Positions 34,113 to 44,789 of a stretch of DNA of 64,000 bases are shown here, piece by piece. The DNA lies in the NCBI RefSeq assembly GCF_009299795.1, contig NZ_VIGP01000005.1, positions 310,001 to 374,000 of the forward strand, in the 5' to 3' direction. Every line of letters begins with the position of its first letter. Position 1 is the stretch's first letter. The notes beneath the pieces were generated by a model. That model was given only the letters and a program-made list of their open reading frames with translations, searched no databases and was not told where the DNA came from. The DNA is from Brachybacterium subflavum (GTDB lineage Bacteria > Actinomycetota > Actinomycetes > Actinomycetales > Dermabacteraceae). A program made the translations under genes and the position numbers.

Positions 34113-34916
34113 TCATCGGACCCGACCGACCAGATCGCCCAGCCCCGAGATCCGGTCCCCATCGCCGGCGGCGTCGCCGCGACGATCCAGGTGCAGGGCC
34201 TGCAGCCCCGCATCACGTGCACCGCCGAGGTCGTGCACCGGGTTGTCGCCGACGTGGAGCACCTCGGCCGGATCGAGGTCGAGCGCCCGGCAGACCGTGA
34301 GATAGCTGGCGGGATCGGGCTTCGCGGCCCCGAACCTCTCGCTGGTCCAGACGCCGACGACGAGGTCGCGGAGCCCCAGGTCCCGCATCTTCTTCTGCTG
34401 TCGCCGCTCGGGCCCGTTGGTGAGCACGGCGATCGGGACGCCCCGTCCGCAGAGCGCCCGCAGCGTGGGGAGAGCGTCGTCGAAGGCCGTCCACTCCTCC
34501 TCGTAGAGGGCGAGGAAGCGGTCGTAGAGGGCGTCGCACTCCTCCGCGCCCGGCCGGCGGGGACTGTCGGTCAGACGAAGGCTGTCGATCCGGCGTTGCC
34601 TGTCGGGCCGACCGGGCGGGTCGATCCGGCGGGGGCTGCCGGGCCGACGGGCATCCTCCGTGCCCAGATCCGCCAGCAGGTGCCGGACTCGCTCGCGGCG
34701 GTACTCGGCCCGGTCGAGCTCACCGGCACGCCGACGCGCCGTGAGCTCCTCGGCCGTCTGCTCCCAGGCGTCGGCGATGTGCTCGCTGGGAACCGCCCCG
34801 AGCTCCCTGACCAGCAGACCGAGCCCCCGCCGTGCCGAGGTGCGATGGTCGAACAGGGTGTCGTCGAGGTCGAGGATCACTGGCCCGGTTCCCGCCCACC
34901 GGCTCCACCGCCTCAC
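34113..34916 (-). CDS. HAD family hydrolase
   Basis: A 267-residue phosphatase-like protein. Motif I is ILDLDDTLFDH (nucleophile Asp), motif II IAVLTNG, motif III FGAAKPDP (Lys) and motif IV VLHVGDNPVHDLGGA. The helical cap (about residues 25-135) contains an Arg/Pro/Asp-rich insert (RRPGSPRRIDPPGRPDRQRR) that looks like repeat-driven expansion. It starts with GTG at 34916, 56 bp from a divergent kinase-like gene. Likely acts on a small phosphorylated metabolite. Confidence 0.88.
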   Translation of the reverse strand: MRRWSRWAGTGPVILDLDDTLFDHRTSARRGLGLLVRELGAVPSEHIADAWEQTAEELTARRRAGELDRAEYRRERVRHLLADLGTEDARRPGSPRRIDPPGRPDRQRRIDSLRLTDSPRRPGAEECDALYDRFLALYEEEWTAFDDALPTLRALCGRGVPIAVLTNGPERRQQKKMRDLGLRDLVVGVWTSERFGAAKPDPASYLTVCRALDLDPAEVLHVGDNPVHDLGGARDAGLQALHLDRRGDAAGDGDRISGLGDLVGRVR

Positions 34917-34972
34917 GTCGTCGTCCGACGATCCTCGCAGACGCCGCCCCCGCCGTGCGCCAGACTGGCCCC

Positions 34973-35509
34973 ATGCACCGCTGCCGCCTCCATGTCCTCG
35001 GCGCGAGCGGCTCGGGGACCACGACGCTGGGCCGCGCCCTGGCCGACGCCTGGGCCGTCCCCCACGCCGACGCCGACGACTACTTCTGGGTGCCCACCGA
35101 CCCTCCGTTCACCACGAAGCGCCCGCCGGCCGATCGCCTCGCCCTCATGGAGCAGATGTTCGCGCCGCGTGAGGCGTGGGTGCTCTCGGGAGCGATGACC
35201 GGATGGGGAGAGCGCATCGTGGAGCGCTGCGACGCGATCGTGTTCCTGACGCTCGATGCAGACGTCCGCATGTCCCGCCTGCACGCGCGCGAGGCGCTGC
35301 GCCGCGAGGGCGGGCCCATGGACGACGCCGCATGGCACGACTTCCGCGACTGGGCCCGCTCCTACGACGATCCGGCGTTCGACGGACGCAGCCGGCACCA
35401 GCACGAGGCCTGGCTCGCCGCCCGCACACAGCCGATCCTGCGCCTGGACGCCGCCCACAGCGTCCCGGACCTGCGCGACGCGGTGCTCGCGTGGGATCCG
35501 GCGGGCTGA
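34973..35509 (+). CDS. P-loop small-molecule kinase, adenylate-kinase-like
   Basis: A 178-residue protein with an N-terminal P-loop GASGSGTTT: the Walker lysine position is Thr, as in FlaR-type adenylate-kinase relatives. Next come ADADDYFWVPTDPPFTTKRPPADR (substrate lid), WVLSGAMTGWGE (Walker B-like strand) and a C-terminal helix region. No ribosome site is visible. CAGACT lies six bases before ATG 34973, so the mRNA may be leaderless. The phosphate acceptor is unknown. Confidence 0.75.
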   Translation: MHRCRLHVLGASGSGTTTLGRALADAWAVPHADADDYFWVPTDPPFTTKRPPADRLALMEQMFAPREAWVLSGAMTGWGERIVERCDAIVFLTLDADVRMSRLHAREALRREGGPMDDAAWHDFRDWARSYDDPAFDGRSRHQHEAWLAARTQPILRLDAAHSVPDLRDAVLAWDPAG

Positions 35510-35627
35510 CGACCGGCCCGTCGGACGCACCCGCGCCGACCCGTCGGACGCGCCCCTGGTGACGCATCTGCCCTTGCCGCCGCACCTCCCGCGTGCGAAT
35601 CTGATAGCGGATCCGACGACAGGATCC

Positions 35628-35667
35628 CCGGACGAGGGTGCCGTACCCGGACAGCGACAAGACGGCC
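35628..35667 (+). promoter_or_regulatory. Guanidine-III riboswitch (ykkC-III) upstream of the SMR exporter
   Basis: The 40-nt element reads CCGGACGAGG, GTG, CCGTACCCGG, ACAGC, GACAAGACGGCC in order. It matches the guanidine-III aptamer known from Thermobifida fusca at nearly all conserved positions, including the pseudoknot-forming CCG/CGG segments. It ends a few bases before GAAGGAGG, the ribosome site of the exporter at 35681, so guanidinium should free that site for translation. Confidence 0.9.
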
Positions 35668-35680
35668 GAAGGAGGCCATC

Positions 35681-35995
35681 ATGTCGTGGATCGTCCTCGT
35701 GCTCTCGGGTCTGATGGAGGCCGTCTGGGCCACCGCCCTGGGCCGCACCGAAGGGTTCAGCCGGCTCACCCCGAGCATCGTGTTCTTCGTCGGGCTGCTG
35801 CTGAGCATGTCCGGCCTGGCCTACGCGATGCGCGATCTGCCCACGGGCACCGCCTACGCCGTGTGGGTGGGCATCGGCGCGACCGCGACGGTGATCTATG
35901 CGTTCGCCACGGGGGCCGAGGCCGCGTCAGCCATGAAGGTGCTGTTCCTGGCGATGATCATCGGCGGCGTGATCGGCCTGAAGGTGAGCAGCTGA
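35681..35995 (+). CDS. SMR family guanidinium exporter (Gdx/SugE type)
   Basis: A 104-residue four-helix membrane protein. Helix 1 reads LVLSGLMEAVWATALGRTEGF with the essential Glu13 and Trp16 of the Gdx subgroup, rather than the EmrE pattern. Helix 3 has GTAYAVWVGIGATATVIYAF and helix 4 IIGGVIGLKVSS. It would work as an antiparallel dimer exchanging guanidinium for protons. The riboswitch directly in front supports the guanidinium assignment strongly. Single-gene unit. Confidence 0.93.
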   Translation: MSWIVLVLSGLMEAVWATALGRTEGFSRLTPSIVFFVGLLLSMSGLAYAMRDLPTGTAYAVWVGIGATATVIYAFATGAEAASAMKVLFLAMIIGGVIGLKVSS

Positions 35996-36040
35996 GGCCC
36001 TGCGGGCCGGGAGGGACTGAGCGCCCTCGGCCGCGCGTCC

Positions 36041-36733
36041 TCAGTCGCGCGCCTCCTCCGCGAGGCGCGAGCGGACGAAGGCGGCCACTGCGCCGAGCAC
36101 CTGCTCGTCGATGCCGTGGCCGAGGGCGGGCGAGAACTCCTCGGTCAGCCGCGTGTGCTCGCGCAGCCATTCCCTGACCTGCGCGTTCATCGCGTCGTCG
36201 AAGAGGGGGTCCTGCCCTCCGTGTCCCCAGAGCGCGGGCACCTCGCGCGCGGCGAGCGCCGCGTCGCCCGGGAGATCAGCGGGGAACGGGGCGCTGGAGA
36301 GCACGACCACCCAGTCGAGGGCCTCGGCATGCCGGCGCAGCAGCTGCAGGGCGAGCACGCCGCCCTGCGAGAAGCCGATCGCACCGATGACCCGTCCCGG
36401 GACGGAGCTGCGCACCCACTCCTCGACCGCGGCGGCGGACTCCTCGAGCAGGCCGAGGTCCTCCGCCACCAGCGGCGGAGGCGCCAGCCACCCGAAGCCC
36501 GGTCCGCAGGCCAGCACCCCGCGCAGGGAGGCGAGGACGACGCCTCCCGGGAGCATCGGTGCGAGCGAGATCAGGTCCTCCTCGTTGCTGCCCAGTCCGT
36601 GCAGCAGCAGCACCACGCGGTCCTGAGGGCCCGGCGAGTGCGGGAAGCAGCGCACGGCGCCCTCGTCGATCCGGGCTCGGTCCTGGCCGATGCCCTCGAC
36701 GGGCGGGAAGCCGAAGGGGTTGGGTCTGGTCAT
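36041..36733 (-). CDS. Carboxylesterase/phospholipase (alpha/beta hydrolase)
   Basis: A 230-residue cytoplasmic hydrolase of the carboxylesterase/lysophospholipase type: VVLLLHGLGSNEEDL oxyanion region, IGFSQGGVLALQLL with the nucleophile Ser, GHGGQDPLFDD with the Asp, and FSPALGHGIDEQVL with the His. It starts at ATG 36733, only 14 bp after the tetR stop, so it is the second gene of a tetR-esterase operon controlled by the palindrome at 37350-37367. Confidence 0.88.
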   Translation of the reverse strand: MTRPNPFGFPPVEGIGQDRARIDEGAVRCFPHSPGPQDRVVLLLHGLGSNEEDLISLAPMLPGGVVLASLRGVLACGPGFGWLAPPPLVAEDLGLLEESAAAVEEWVRSSVPGRVIGAIGFSQGGVLALQLLRRHAEALDWVVVLSSAPFPADLPGDAALAAREVPALWGHGGQDPLFDDAMNAQVREWLREHTRLTEEFSPALGHGIDEQVLGAVAAFVRSRLAEEARD

Positions 36734-36747
36734 GGCTGCTCCTCGTG

Positions 36748-37320
36748 TCACCCGACGTCGGGAAGGGCGGCGCGCAGGGCGCCGAGCTCGTCGCGCAGCG
36801 CGTCGGCGAAGGAGTCGGCGCCGTCGCCGTCGGTCCAGGCGGCGTAGGCGTTCTTGAAGGCGAGCAGGCCGATCTCGGCGGCGATCGACGCCGTGCGCGG
36901 AGCGATGCCGCGCGCCTCGAGCGCCTGTGCGGTCTCGGCGGCGAGCCCCACGTGCTTGAGCTGGTCGCGCTCGCGCAGCTCGGCGCTCGCTGCGATCACC
37001 GCGCGCAGCTGCGGTCCGATCTCGCGCCGCTCCGGCGTCATCACCTCGCTCGCGCGCAGGAGGCCCGACTCCACGGCGGCGAGAGCGCCCGAGCCGTCCG
37101 GCGCCTCGGCGACGCCCTCGCGCAGCAGCTGCGAGAGGGCACCCTGCCCGGCGGCGAGCACGTCGCGCTTGTCGCCGAAGTGCCGGAAGAAGGTGCTGCG
37201 TGTGAGCTCGGCGGCCTCGGCGATCTGGGCCACGGTGGTCGCGTCGTACCCCTGCTCGGAGAACAGGCGCAGCGCGGCGGCGACCAGGCGCTCGCGGGCA
37301 TCGGGCTTCCAGCGGGGCAT
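36748..37320 (-). CDS. TetR family transcriptional regulator
   Basis: A 190-residue protein with a standard TetR HTH near the N-terminus (LVAAALRLFSEQGYDATTVAQIAEAAELTRSTFFRHFGDKRDVL). The C-terminal helices contain RREIGPQLRAVIAAS and EIGLLAFKNAYAAWTDGDGADSF. It is divergent from an NAD-dependent epimerase gene and cotranscribed with an esterase gene. The perfect 18-bp palindrome 30 bp from its start is the probable operator for all three genes. Confidence 0.92.
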   Translation of the reverse strand: MPRWKPDARERLVAAALRLFSEQGYDATTVAQIAEAAELTRSTFFRHFGDKRDVLAAGQGALSQLLREGVAEAPDGSGALAAVESGLLRASEVMTPERREIGPQLRAVIAASAELRERDQLKHVGLAAETAQALEARGIAPRTASIAAEIGLLAFKNAYAAWTDGDGADSFADALRDELGALRAALPDVG

Positions 37321-37349
37321 AGGAAGGGACTCTATCGGTCGCAGACCCC

Positions 37350-37367
37350 ATGCGATATCTATCGCAT
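37350..37367. promoter_or_regulatory. TetR operator (perfect palindrome)
   Basis: ATGCGATA-TC-TATCGCAT has 8-bp perfect arms. It ends 6 bp before TACGGT (37374-37379), the likely -10 box of the epimerase gene, so repressor would sit in the -35/-10 spacer. Confidence 0.85.
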
Positions 37368-37425
37368 CGGGTGTACGGTGACGGGACACATGTCGCATCG
37401 GGCGGCATCGTCGGGAGGTCCCACC

Positions 37426-38328
37426 ATGAAGGTCTTCGTCACCGGAGCCACCGGATTCATCGGTTCCGCCGTCGTCCCCGAGCTCATCTCCGCCGGTCAC
37501 GAGGTCGTGGGCCTCGCGCGCTCCGACGCCTCCGCCGACCGTCTGCGCGGCATGGGGGCGGGCGCCCTGCCCGGCGATCTCTCCGATCCCGACGCGCTGC
37601 GCCGCGGCGCCTCCGAGGCCGACGCCGTCATCCACCTCGCCTTCAGCAACGACTTCACGGCCTTCGAGGCCGGTGCCCAGCAGGAGGCCGAGGCCGTGCG
37701 CGCCATCGGCGAGGCCCTCGCCGAGAAGACAGGTCCGTCCGGCGGGGCCGGCCCCGCCCTCGTCTTCGCCTCCGGGACGCCCGCCGTCCCCGGGCGCGCC
37801 TCGACCGAGGAGGACCCCTTCCCCGACGAGGGCCACACGGGCGGACGCGCGGGCACCGCCCAGTACGCGATGGGCCTCGCCGAGCGCGGCGTCCGCCCCG
37901 TCGCCGTGCGGCTCCCGCGCTCGGTGCACCAGGCGCACGTCCGCTACGGCTTCGCCTCCATGCTCATCGATGCCGCCCGCCGCAGCGGCGTCTCGGGGTA
38001 CGTGGGCGACGGATCCCAGCGCTGGCCGGCGGTGCACGTGCTGGATGCGGCACGGCTGTTCCGCCTCGCGCTCGAGCGGGCCGAGCCGGGCTTCCAGGCC
38101 CACGCCGTGGCCGACGAGGGCGATTCGATGCTCGAGATCGCGACCGCGATCGGCGAGGTCCTGGACGTGCCGGTGCGCGGCGTCGACCCGGAGTCCTTCG
38201 GCTTCCTGGGCAGCGTCTTCGCGGTCGACCAGCCCTCGCGCAGCGAGCGCACCCGCACCGCTCTGGGCTGGGAGCCGAGCCGCCCGAGCCTGCTCGAGGA
38301 CCTGCGCGCCGGCGGCTACCCCTCCTGA
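37426..38328 (+). CDS. NAD-dependent epimerase/dehydratase family (extended SDR)
   Basis: A 300-residue protein. The N-terminal NAD(P) motif is FVTGATGFIGSAVV, followed by LPGDLSDPDALRRG and VIHLAFSNDF. The region where the catalytic Tyr is expected reads AGTAQYAMGLAERGVRPVAVRLPRSVHQ, so the YxxxK pair is not typical. The C-terminus has WPAVHVLDAARLFRLALE. It resembles atypical SDR oxidoreductases of unknown substrate. Start ATG 37426 follows GGGAGG. The last 13 bp overlap the convergent tetR gene. Confidence 0.85.
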   Translation: MKVFVTGATGFIGSAVVPELISAGHEVVGLARSDASADRLRGMGAGALPGDLSDPDALRRGASEADAVIHLAFSNDFTAFEAGAQQEAEAVRAIGEALAEKTGPSGGAGPALVFASGTPAVPGRASTEEDPFPDEGHTGGRAGTAQYAMGLAERGVRPVAVRLPRSVHQAHVRYGFASMLIDAARRSGVSGYVGDGSQRWPAVHVLDAARLFRLALERAEPGFQAHAVADEGDSMLEIATAIGEVLDVPVRGVDPESFGFLGSVFAVDQPSRSERTRTALGWEPSRPSLLEDLRAGGYPS

Positions 38329-38951
38329 GGGCGGGAACCGGTCCCGGGGCGGTGGCGCCCCGGGACCGGGTGCTCGAGCGCGAGCCGGAGCGCAGGGGCC
38401 ACGGCCCGCACGACCTCCGGCCTGCTCATGCTCGCGATCGGCTCGATGCCCAGCACGCAGCGCGTCATGAACATCCCGCTCATGATCGCGGCGGCGGCAG
38501 CGGTGCGGCCCCGCGCATCCCGTCCGCCGATCGCCTCCTCGAGACGACCGGCGAGGCGGGATCCCAGGTACTCGCGCACGACGCGCTCCGCGTCGGCATC
38601 GGCGAGCGCCGTGCGGACCATGCGCCGGAACGTCGTTGCCACGTCGGGCCGGTCCCAGAGCTCGAGGGCTGTGGCGAGAAGGGCGGTCGCGAGGTCCCTC
38701 GGATGCTGGGCGATCACGTGCTCGACCACCTCCCCGGGCGCGACGGCCATCTCGAGCACCGCGCGCAGCAGCCTCTCCTTGGAGCCGAACCAGTAATTCA
38801 CCATCGCGTGGTCCACGCCGGCGTCGCGCGCGATCGCGCGCACCGTCGCGGCCTCGTAGCCATGCTCGAAGAATGAGGTCCTGGCTGCGAGGATGATCCG
38901 CTCGCGCGTGGTCGACGGGCCCGTCGGCCGCCCCCTCCTCGAATTCACCAT
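38316..38951 (-). CDS. TetR family transcriptional regulator
   Basis: A 211-residue protein with a TetR HTH (RERIILAARTSFFEHGYEAATVRAIARDAGVDHAMVNYWFGSKERLL) and a TetR C-terminal domain with LGSRLAGRLEEAIGGRDARGRT and IMSGMFMTRCVLGIEPIA. It is divergent from a flavin monooxygenase-type gene with only 37 bp between start codons, the usual arrangement for repressor and target. The two starts leave almost no leader. Its 3' end overlaps the SDR gene and contains a hairpin that probably terminates the SDR transcript. Confidence 0.9.
   Translation of the reverse strand: MVNSRRGRPTGPSTTRERIILAARTSFFEHGYEAATVRAIARDAGVDHAMVNYWFGSKERLLRAVLEMAVAPGEVVEHVIAQHPRDLATALLATALELWDRPDVATTFRRMVRTALADADAERVVREYLGSRLAGRLEEAIGGRDARGRTAAAAAIMSGMFMTRCVLGIEPIASMSRPEVVRAVAPALRLALEHPVPGRHRPGTGSRPQEG
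38338..38369. terminator. Terminator hairpin inside the 3' coding end of tetR
   Basis: Perfect 14-bp arms CCGGTCCCGGGGCG and CGCCCCGGGACCGG around GTGG begin 10 bp after the SDR stop. They lie within the last codons of the convergent tetR gene. Confidence 0.7.
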
Positions 38952-38988
38952 GGTGGCATCATGCGCCTCCGGGGATCAGCCTGGGGCC

Positions 38989-40341
38989 ATGCGCACCCCA
39001 CCCGCTCCGGCGCCGCCGCGGACCCTCACCACCGACGTCTGCGTGGTCGGCGGCGGACCGGCGGGGCTCATGGCCGGATACCTGCTCGCCCGGCAGGGCG
39101 TCGAGGTGACGGTGCTCGAGAAGCACCCGGACTTCCACCGGGACTTCCGCGGCGACACGATCCACCCTTCGACCCTCGAGCTGCTCGGCGAGCTGGGCCT
39201 GCTCGAGGACTTCCTCGACCTCCCCCATGACGAGATGCGTCGCGCCGAGGTCTCCTTCGGCTCCGCCCGCCGCACGGTCGCCGACCTCTCGCGCCTGCCC
39301 ACCCGCTGCCGCTTCATGGTCTTCGTCCAGCAGTGGGACTTCCTGGACTTCCTCGCCCGCACCGCCGAGACCCTGCCCACCTTCCGCCTGGTCCGCGAGA
39401 CCGAGGTGACCGGCCTGATCACGGCACCGATCGAGGGGGATCCCGGGTCCGCGCGCATCAGCGGCAGGGCGCGCGCGGGCAGGCGGAGCGCCGGCCGGCG
39501 GGTCACAGGTGTGCACGCCCGCTCCGCGCGGGACGGCGACGCCCTCGAGATCCGCGCACGCCTGGTCCTCGGGGCCGACGGCCGCTCCTCGCTGATGCGC
39601 GCAGCGACCGGGCTGCCGCTGCGCACCACCGGCGCCCCGATCGACGTGCTGTGGATGCGGATTCCCCGCCGACCGGACGAGGACCTGCCGCTGTTCACGG
39701 GCGGAGCGGGCGTGCTCGTGCTCATCGATCGCGGCGAGTACTGGCAGGCGGCCTTCGCGGTCCCGCACGGGACGATCGCGCGGATCCGCGTGCGCGGCAT
39801 CGGCTTCCTGCATCGCCGCCTGGCCCTCGCCCGACCGGAGCTCGAGGACCGCGTGGCCTCGCTGACCTGGAACGATGTGCATCCGCTGGCGGTGCGCGTG
39901 GACCATCTGACGCGCTGGCACGTGCCCGGGCTGCTGTGCATCGGGGACGCGGCGCACGCCATGTCCCCCGTCGGCGGCGTCGGCATCAACCTCGCGATCC
40001 AGGACGCGGTCGCCGCGGCCCGGATGCTCGGCCCGATCCTGGCGCCGAGAGCGGCGGGGCCCCACCGGCCGGCAGGAAGCCGCGCTCCCACCTCCCGCGA
40101 GCTCGATGCCGTGCGGCGTCGCCGGCTCTGGCCTGCTCTGCTCACGCAGCGGATCCAGGCGGGCGCCGCGAGCGGAGCCTTCCCGCGCACCCTCGACGAG
40201 GTCGCCACGGGTGAGCCGCTCGTGCTGCGGCTCGTCGGCGCGCTGCCGCTCCTACGGCACGTGACCGGCCGGTTCATCGGCGTGGGCGTGCGCCCGGAGC
40301 ACGCGACGCGGCTCGCTCCCCCCGAGCGTCGCCTCCGCTGA
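38989..40341 (+). CDS. FAD-dependent aromatic hydroxylase-type monooxygenase
   Basis: A 450-residue protein from ATG 38989. An in-frame ATG at 38950 would add 13 residues and overlap the divergent tetR start. FAD-binding motifs are in order: VCVVGGGPAGLMAGYLLARQGVEVTVLEK (GxGxxG), the middle motif LVLGADGRSSLMRAATGL, and CIGDAAHAMSPVGGVGINLAIQDA (GD motif). This is the p-hydroxybenzoate-hydroxylase-like class A monooxygenase layout. The substrate is unknown; the divergent TetR suggests induction by an aromatic or antibiotic compound. Confidence 0.9.
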   Translation: MRTPPAPAPPRTLTTDVCVVGGGPAGLMAGYLLARQGVEVTVLEKHPDFHRDFRGDTIHPSTLELLGELGLLEDFLDLPHDEMRRAEVSFGSARRTVADLSRLPTRCRFMVFVQQWDFLDFLARTAETLPTFRLVRETEVTGLITAPIEGDPGSARISGRARAGRRSAGRRVTGVHARSARDGDALEIRARLVLGADGRSSLMRAATGLPLRTTGAPIDVLWMRIPRRPDEDLPLFTGGAGVLVLIDRGEYWQAAFAVPHGTIARIRVRGIGFLHRRLALARPELEDRVASLTWNDVHPLAVRVDHLTRWHVPGLLCIGDAAHAMSPVGGVGINLAIQDAVAAARMLGPILAPRAAGPHRPAGSRAPTSRELDAVRRRRLWPALLTQRIQAGAASGAFPRTLDEVATGEPLVLRLVGALPLLRHVTGRFIGVGVRPEHATRLAPPERRLR

Positions 40342-40367
40342 CAGGGCACCCGTGACCCACCAGACAT

Positions 40368-40401
40368 CGTGCACTCTATGCAAACGTGCACTCGGTGCAT
40401 A
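40368..40401 (+). promoter_or_regulatory. Tandem 17-bp regulator sites before the tetR-DHA2 operon
   Basis: CGTGCACTCTATGCAAA and CGTGCACTCGGTGCATA lie head to tail (14 of 17 bases identical). Each contains TGCA-N5-TGCA. TACTCT at 40399-40404 immediately follows as a -10-like box. Confidence 0.75.
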
Positions 40402-40485
40402 CTCTGGATCTCGTCGTCGGCAGACAGCCCGCGCACAGTCGCGGCGCCCCGTCGGCCGTCATCGAAACGATCCAGGAGAGGTGCG

Positions 40486-43364
<2,879 letters not shown>

Positions 43365-43422
43365 GCGGCCCCCGACACACCTCGCCGTCCCGTCCGGGAC
43401 GGCCCCCGAAAGGACAGATCTG

Positions 43423-43983
43423 ATGACTCGTCGACTGATCGGAGCGATCGCCTCGCTCCTCGCCATGATGGCCGGGCTCTGGCTCGTGCTCTCCCCCTTC
43501 GCCCTGGGCTTCCAGAAGAAGGACGCCGACTGGACCGACGCGACCCTCACCGACGTCTGGACCGGCCTCCCGCTGGCCCTCGTCGGCCTGATCGGCGTGA
43601 TCGTTTTCGCGGCCGCACTCAGCAAGCACATGGTCCAGGCCGGGTTCGTCACCCCGCGCCCCGCGCCCCAGCAGGCGCAGTACGGGCAGCAGGATCCCGC
43701 CCAGCAGTACGGCCAGCAGCAGTACGGCCAGCAGCCCTACGCACAGCAGGCGTACGCACAGCAGGCGTACCCGCAGCAGGGCGCCCAGGCGGCCCCCGCC
43801 TCGGAGCGCTCCCGCGAGATGGATGCGATGCTCGAGCCGCTGATCGCGGCCCTCGCCCGCGACATCGAGCGCGAGGAGCACACCGCCTCCACCGCCGCGG
43901 AGACGCCGCACCACCGCGAGTACGGCCGCGCCGCCGTCGGCACCGACACCGGTGCCCAGGCCGCCGTCCCCGCCGAGCGCTGA
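43423..43983 (+). CDS. Two-helix SPW-like membrane protein with Gln/Tyr-rich tail
   Basis: A 186-residue protein. Helix 1 reads AIASLLAMMAGLWLVLSPFALGFQ, which resembles the SPW repeat, and a second helix reads LPLALVGLIGVIVFAAAL. The tail has YGQQ/YAQQ repeats (residues about 85-125) and an acidic helical end. Third gene of the tetR-DHA2 operon, 58 bp after the transporter. It probably accompanies the transporter in the membrane; role unknown. Confidence 0.75.
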   Translation: MTRRLIGAIASLLAMMAGLWLVLSPFALGFQKKDADWTDATLTDVWTGLPLALVGLIGVIVFAAALSKHMVQAGFVTPRPAPQQAQYGQQDPAQQYGQQQYGQQPYAQQAYAQQAYPQQGAQAAPASERSREMDAMLEPLIAALARDIEREEHTASTAAETPHHREYGRAAVGTDTGAQAAVPAER

Positions 43984-44062
43984 GCGCTCCCCCGTATCCA
44001 GCGCTCCGGCGCGCGCATCCCGCGCACGCAGCCAGCGCATTCTCGCCCCAAGGAGAATCCTG

Positions 44063-44494
44063 ATGACCCAGATCTCGCACACCGCCCCCGCCGGCACGGG
44101 CTCGCACGCCCAGCCCACCGCATCGCAGGCCGCACCCCGGACCGCCGACGCGGCTGGTTCCGCCGGCTCGACCGGCTCGACCGGCTCGACCACCTCGGCC
44201 GACAGCGCCGAGTCCGTCTCCGCCGTGAAGGCCGAGCCCATCAGCGTGCTCGACAAGGTCGGCATGGGCATCCTGGGCCTGCTCACCCTGAGCGGCCTGT
44301 GGATGATGCTCGCGCCGTTCCTCACCGACACCCAGAAGCGCGGGGCCGACTGGTCGGCCGGCACCACGAACGACTTCTTCGTGGGCCTCGTGCTCGCGGT
44401 GGTCGCGCTCGCGGCCCTGGTCGCGGTCCTCGCCGGCGGACTCTCCGCCGTCGCCCGCCGCGCCCGCGCCCGCGCCGCCCGCTCGGAGGCCTGA
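44063..44494 (+). CDS. Second SPW-like membrane protein
   Basis: A 143-residue protein with a Ser/Thr/Gly-rich leader (GSTGSTGSTTSADS) and two helices: GMGILGLLTLSGLWMMLAPF and FFVGLVLAVVALAALVAVLAG. LAPFLTDTQKRGADW parallels LSPFALGFQKKDADW in the gene before it, so the two are diverged duplicates. AAGGAGAA precedes ATG 44063. Last gene of the efflux operon. Confidence 0.75.
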   Translation: MTQISHTAPAGTGSHAQPTASQAAPRTADAAGSAGSTGSTGSTTSADSAESVSAVKAEPISVLDKVGMGILGLLTLSGLWMMLAPFLTDTQKRGADWSAGTTNDFFVGLVLAVVALAALVAVLAGGLSAVARRARARAARSEA

Positions 44495-44585
44495 ACCCCG
44501 CCCGTCGGTGGAGGCCGCCCGTCGGCGGGGGCCGCCCGTCGGCCCGGCGCTCGGTCCGACCCGTCGGCCACCACCTCGGACCTCT

Positions 44586-44653
44586 CCGGGTCGGCCGACA
44601 CACCGTGAGTGCTGCGCATCCGGGTCGGCCGACAGACCGTGAGTGCTGCGCAA
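44586..44653 (+). repeat. 34-bp tandem repeat leading into a long hairpin
   Basis: Two head-to-tail copies (44586-44619, 44620-44653) begin CCGGGTCGGCCGACA and end GTGAGTGCTGCGCA, differing at one internal base and at the last. The end of copy 2 is also the left arm of the hairpin at 44640-44695. Confidence 0.85.
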
Positions 44654-44695
44654 TCGTCGTTCTGAGCGATCAGAACGACGATTGCGCAGCACTCA
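44640..44695. terminator. Long perfect hairpin between convergent operons
   Basis: Perfect 26-base arms (44640-44665 and 44670-44695, right arm starting TCAGAACGACGATTGCGC) enclose the tetraloop GCGA. It lies between the efflux operon and the phosphotransferase gene, which converge here. No U-tract. Confidence 0.7.
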
Positions 44696-44789
44696 TCGCA
44701 TGCACGGGCCCTCACACGGCCCGCACGGAGCATCACGACCGGCTATCACGGATGCTCGACGGAGACGTCCTCGGCGACGGGGCTTCCTC

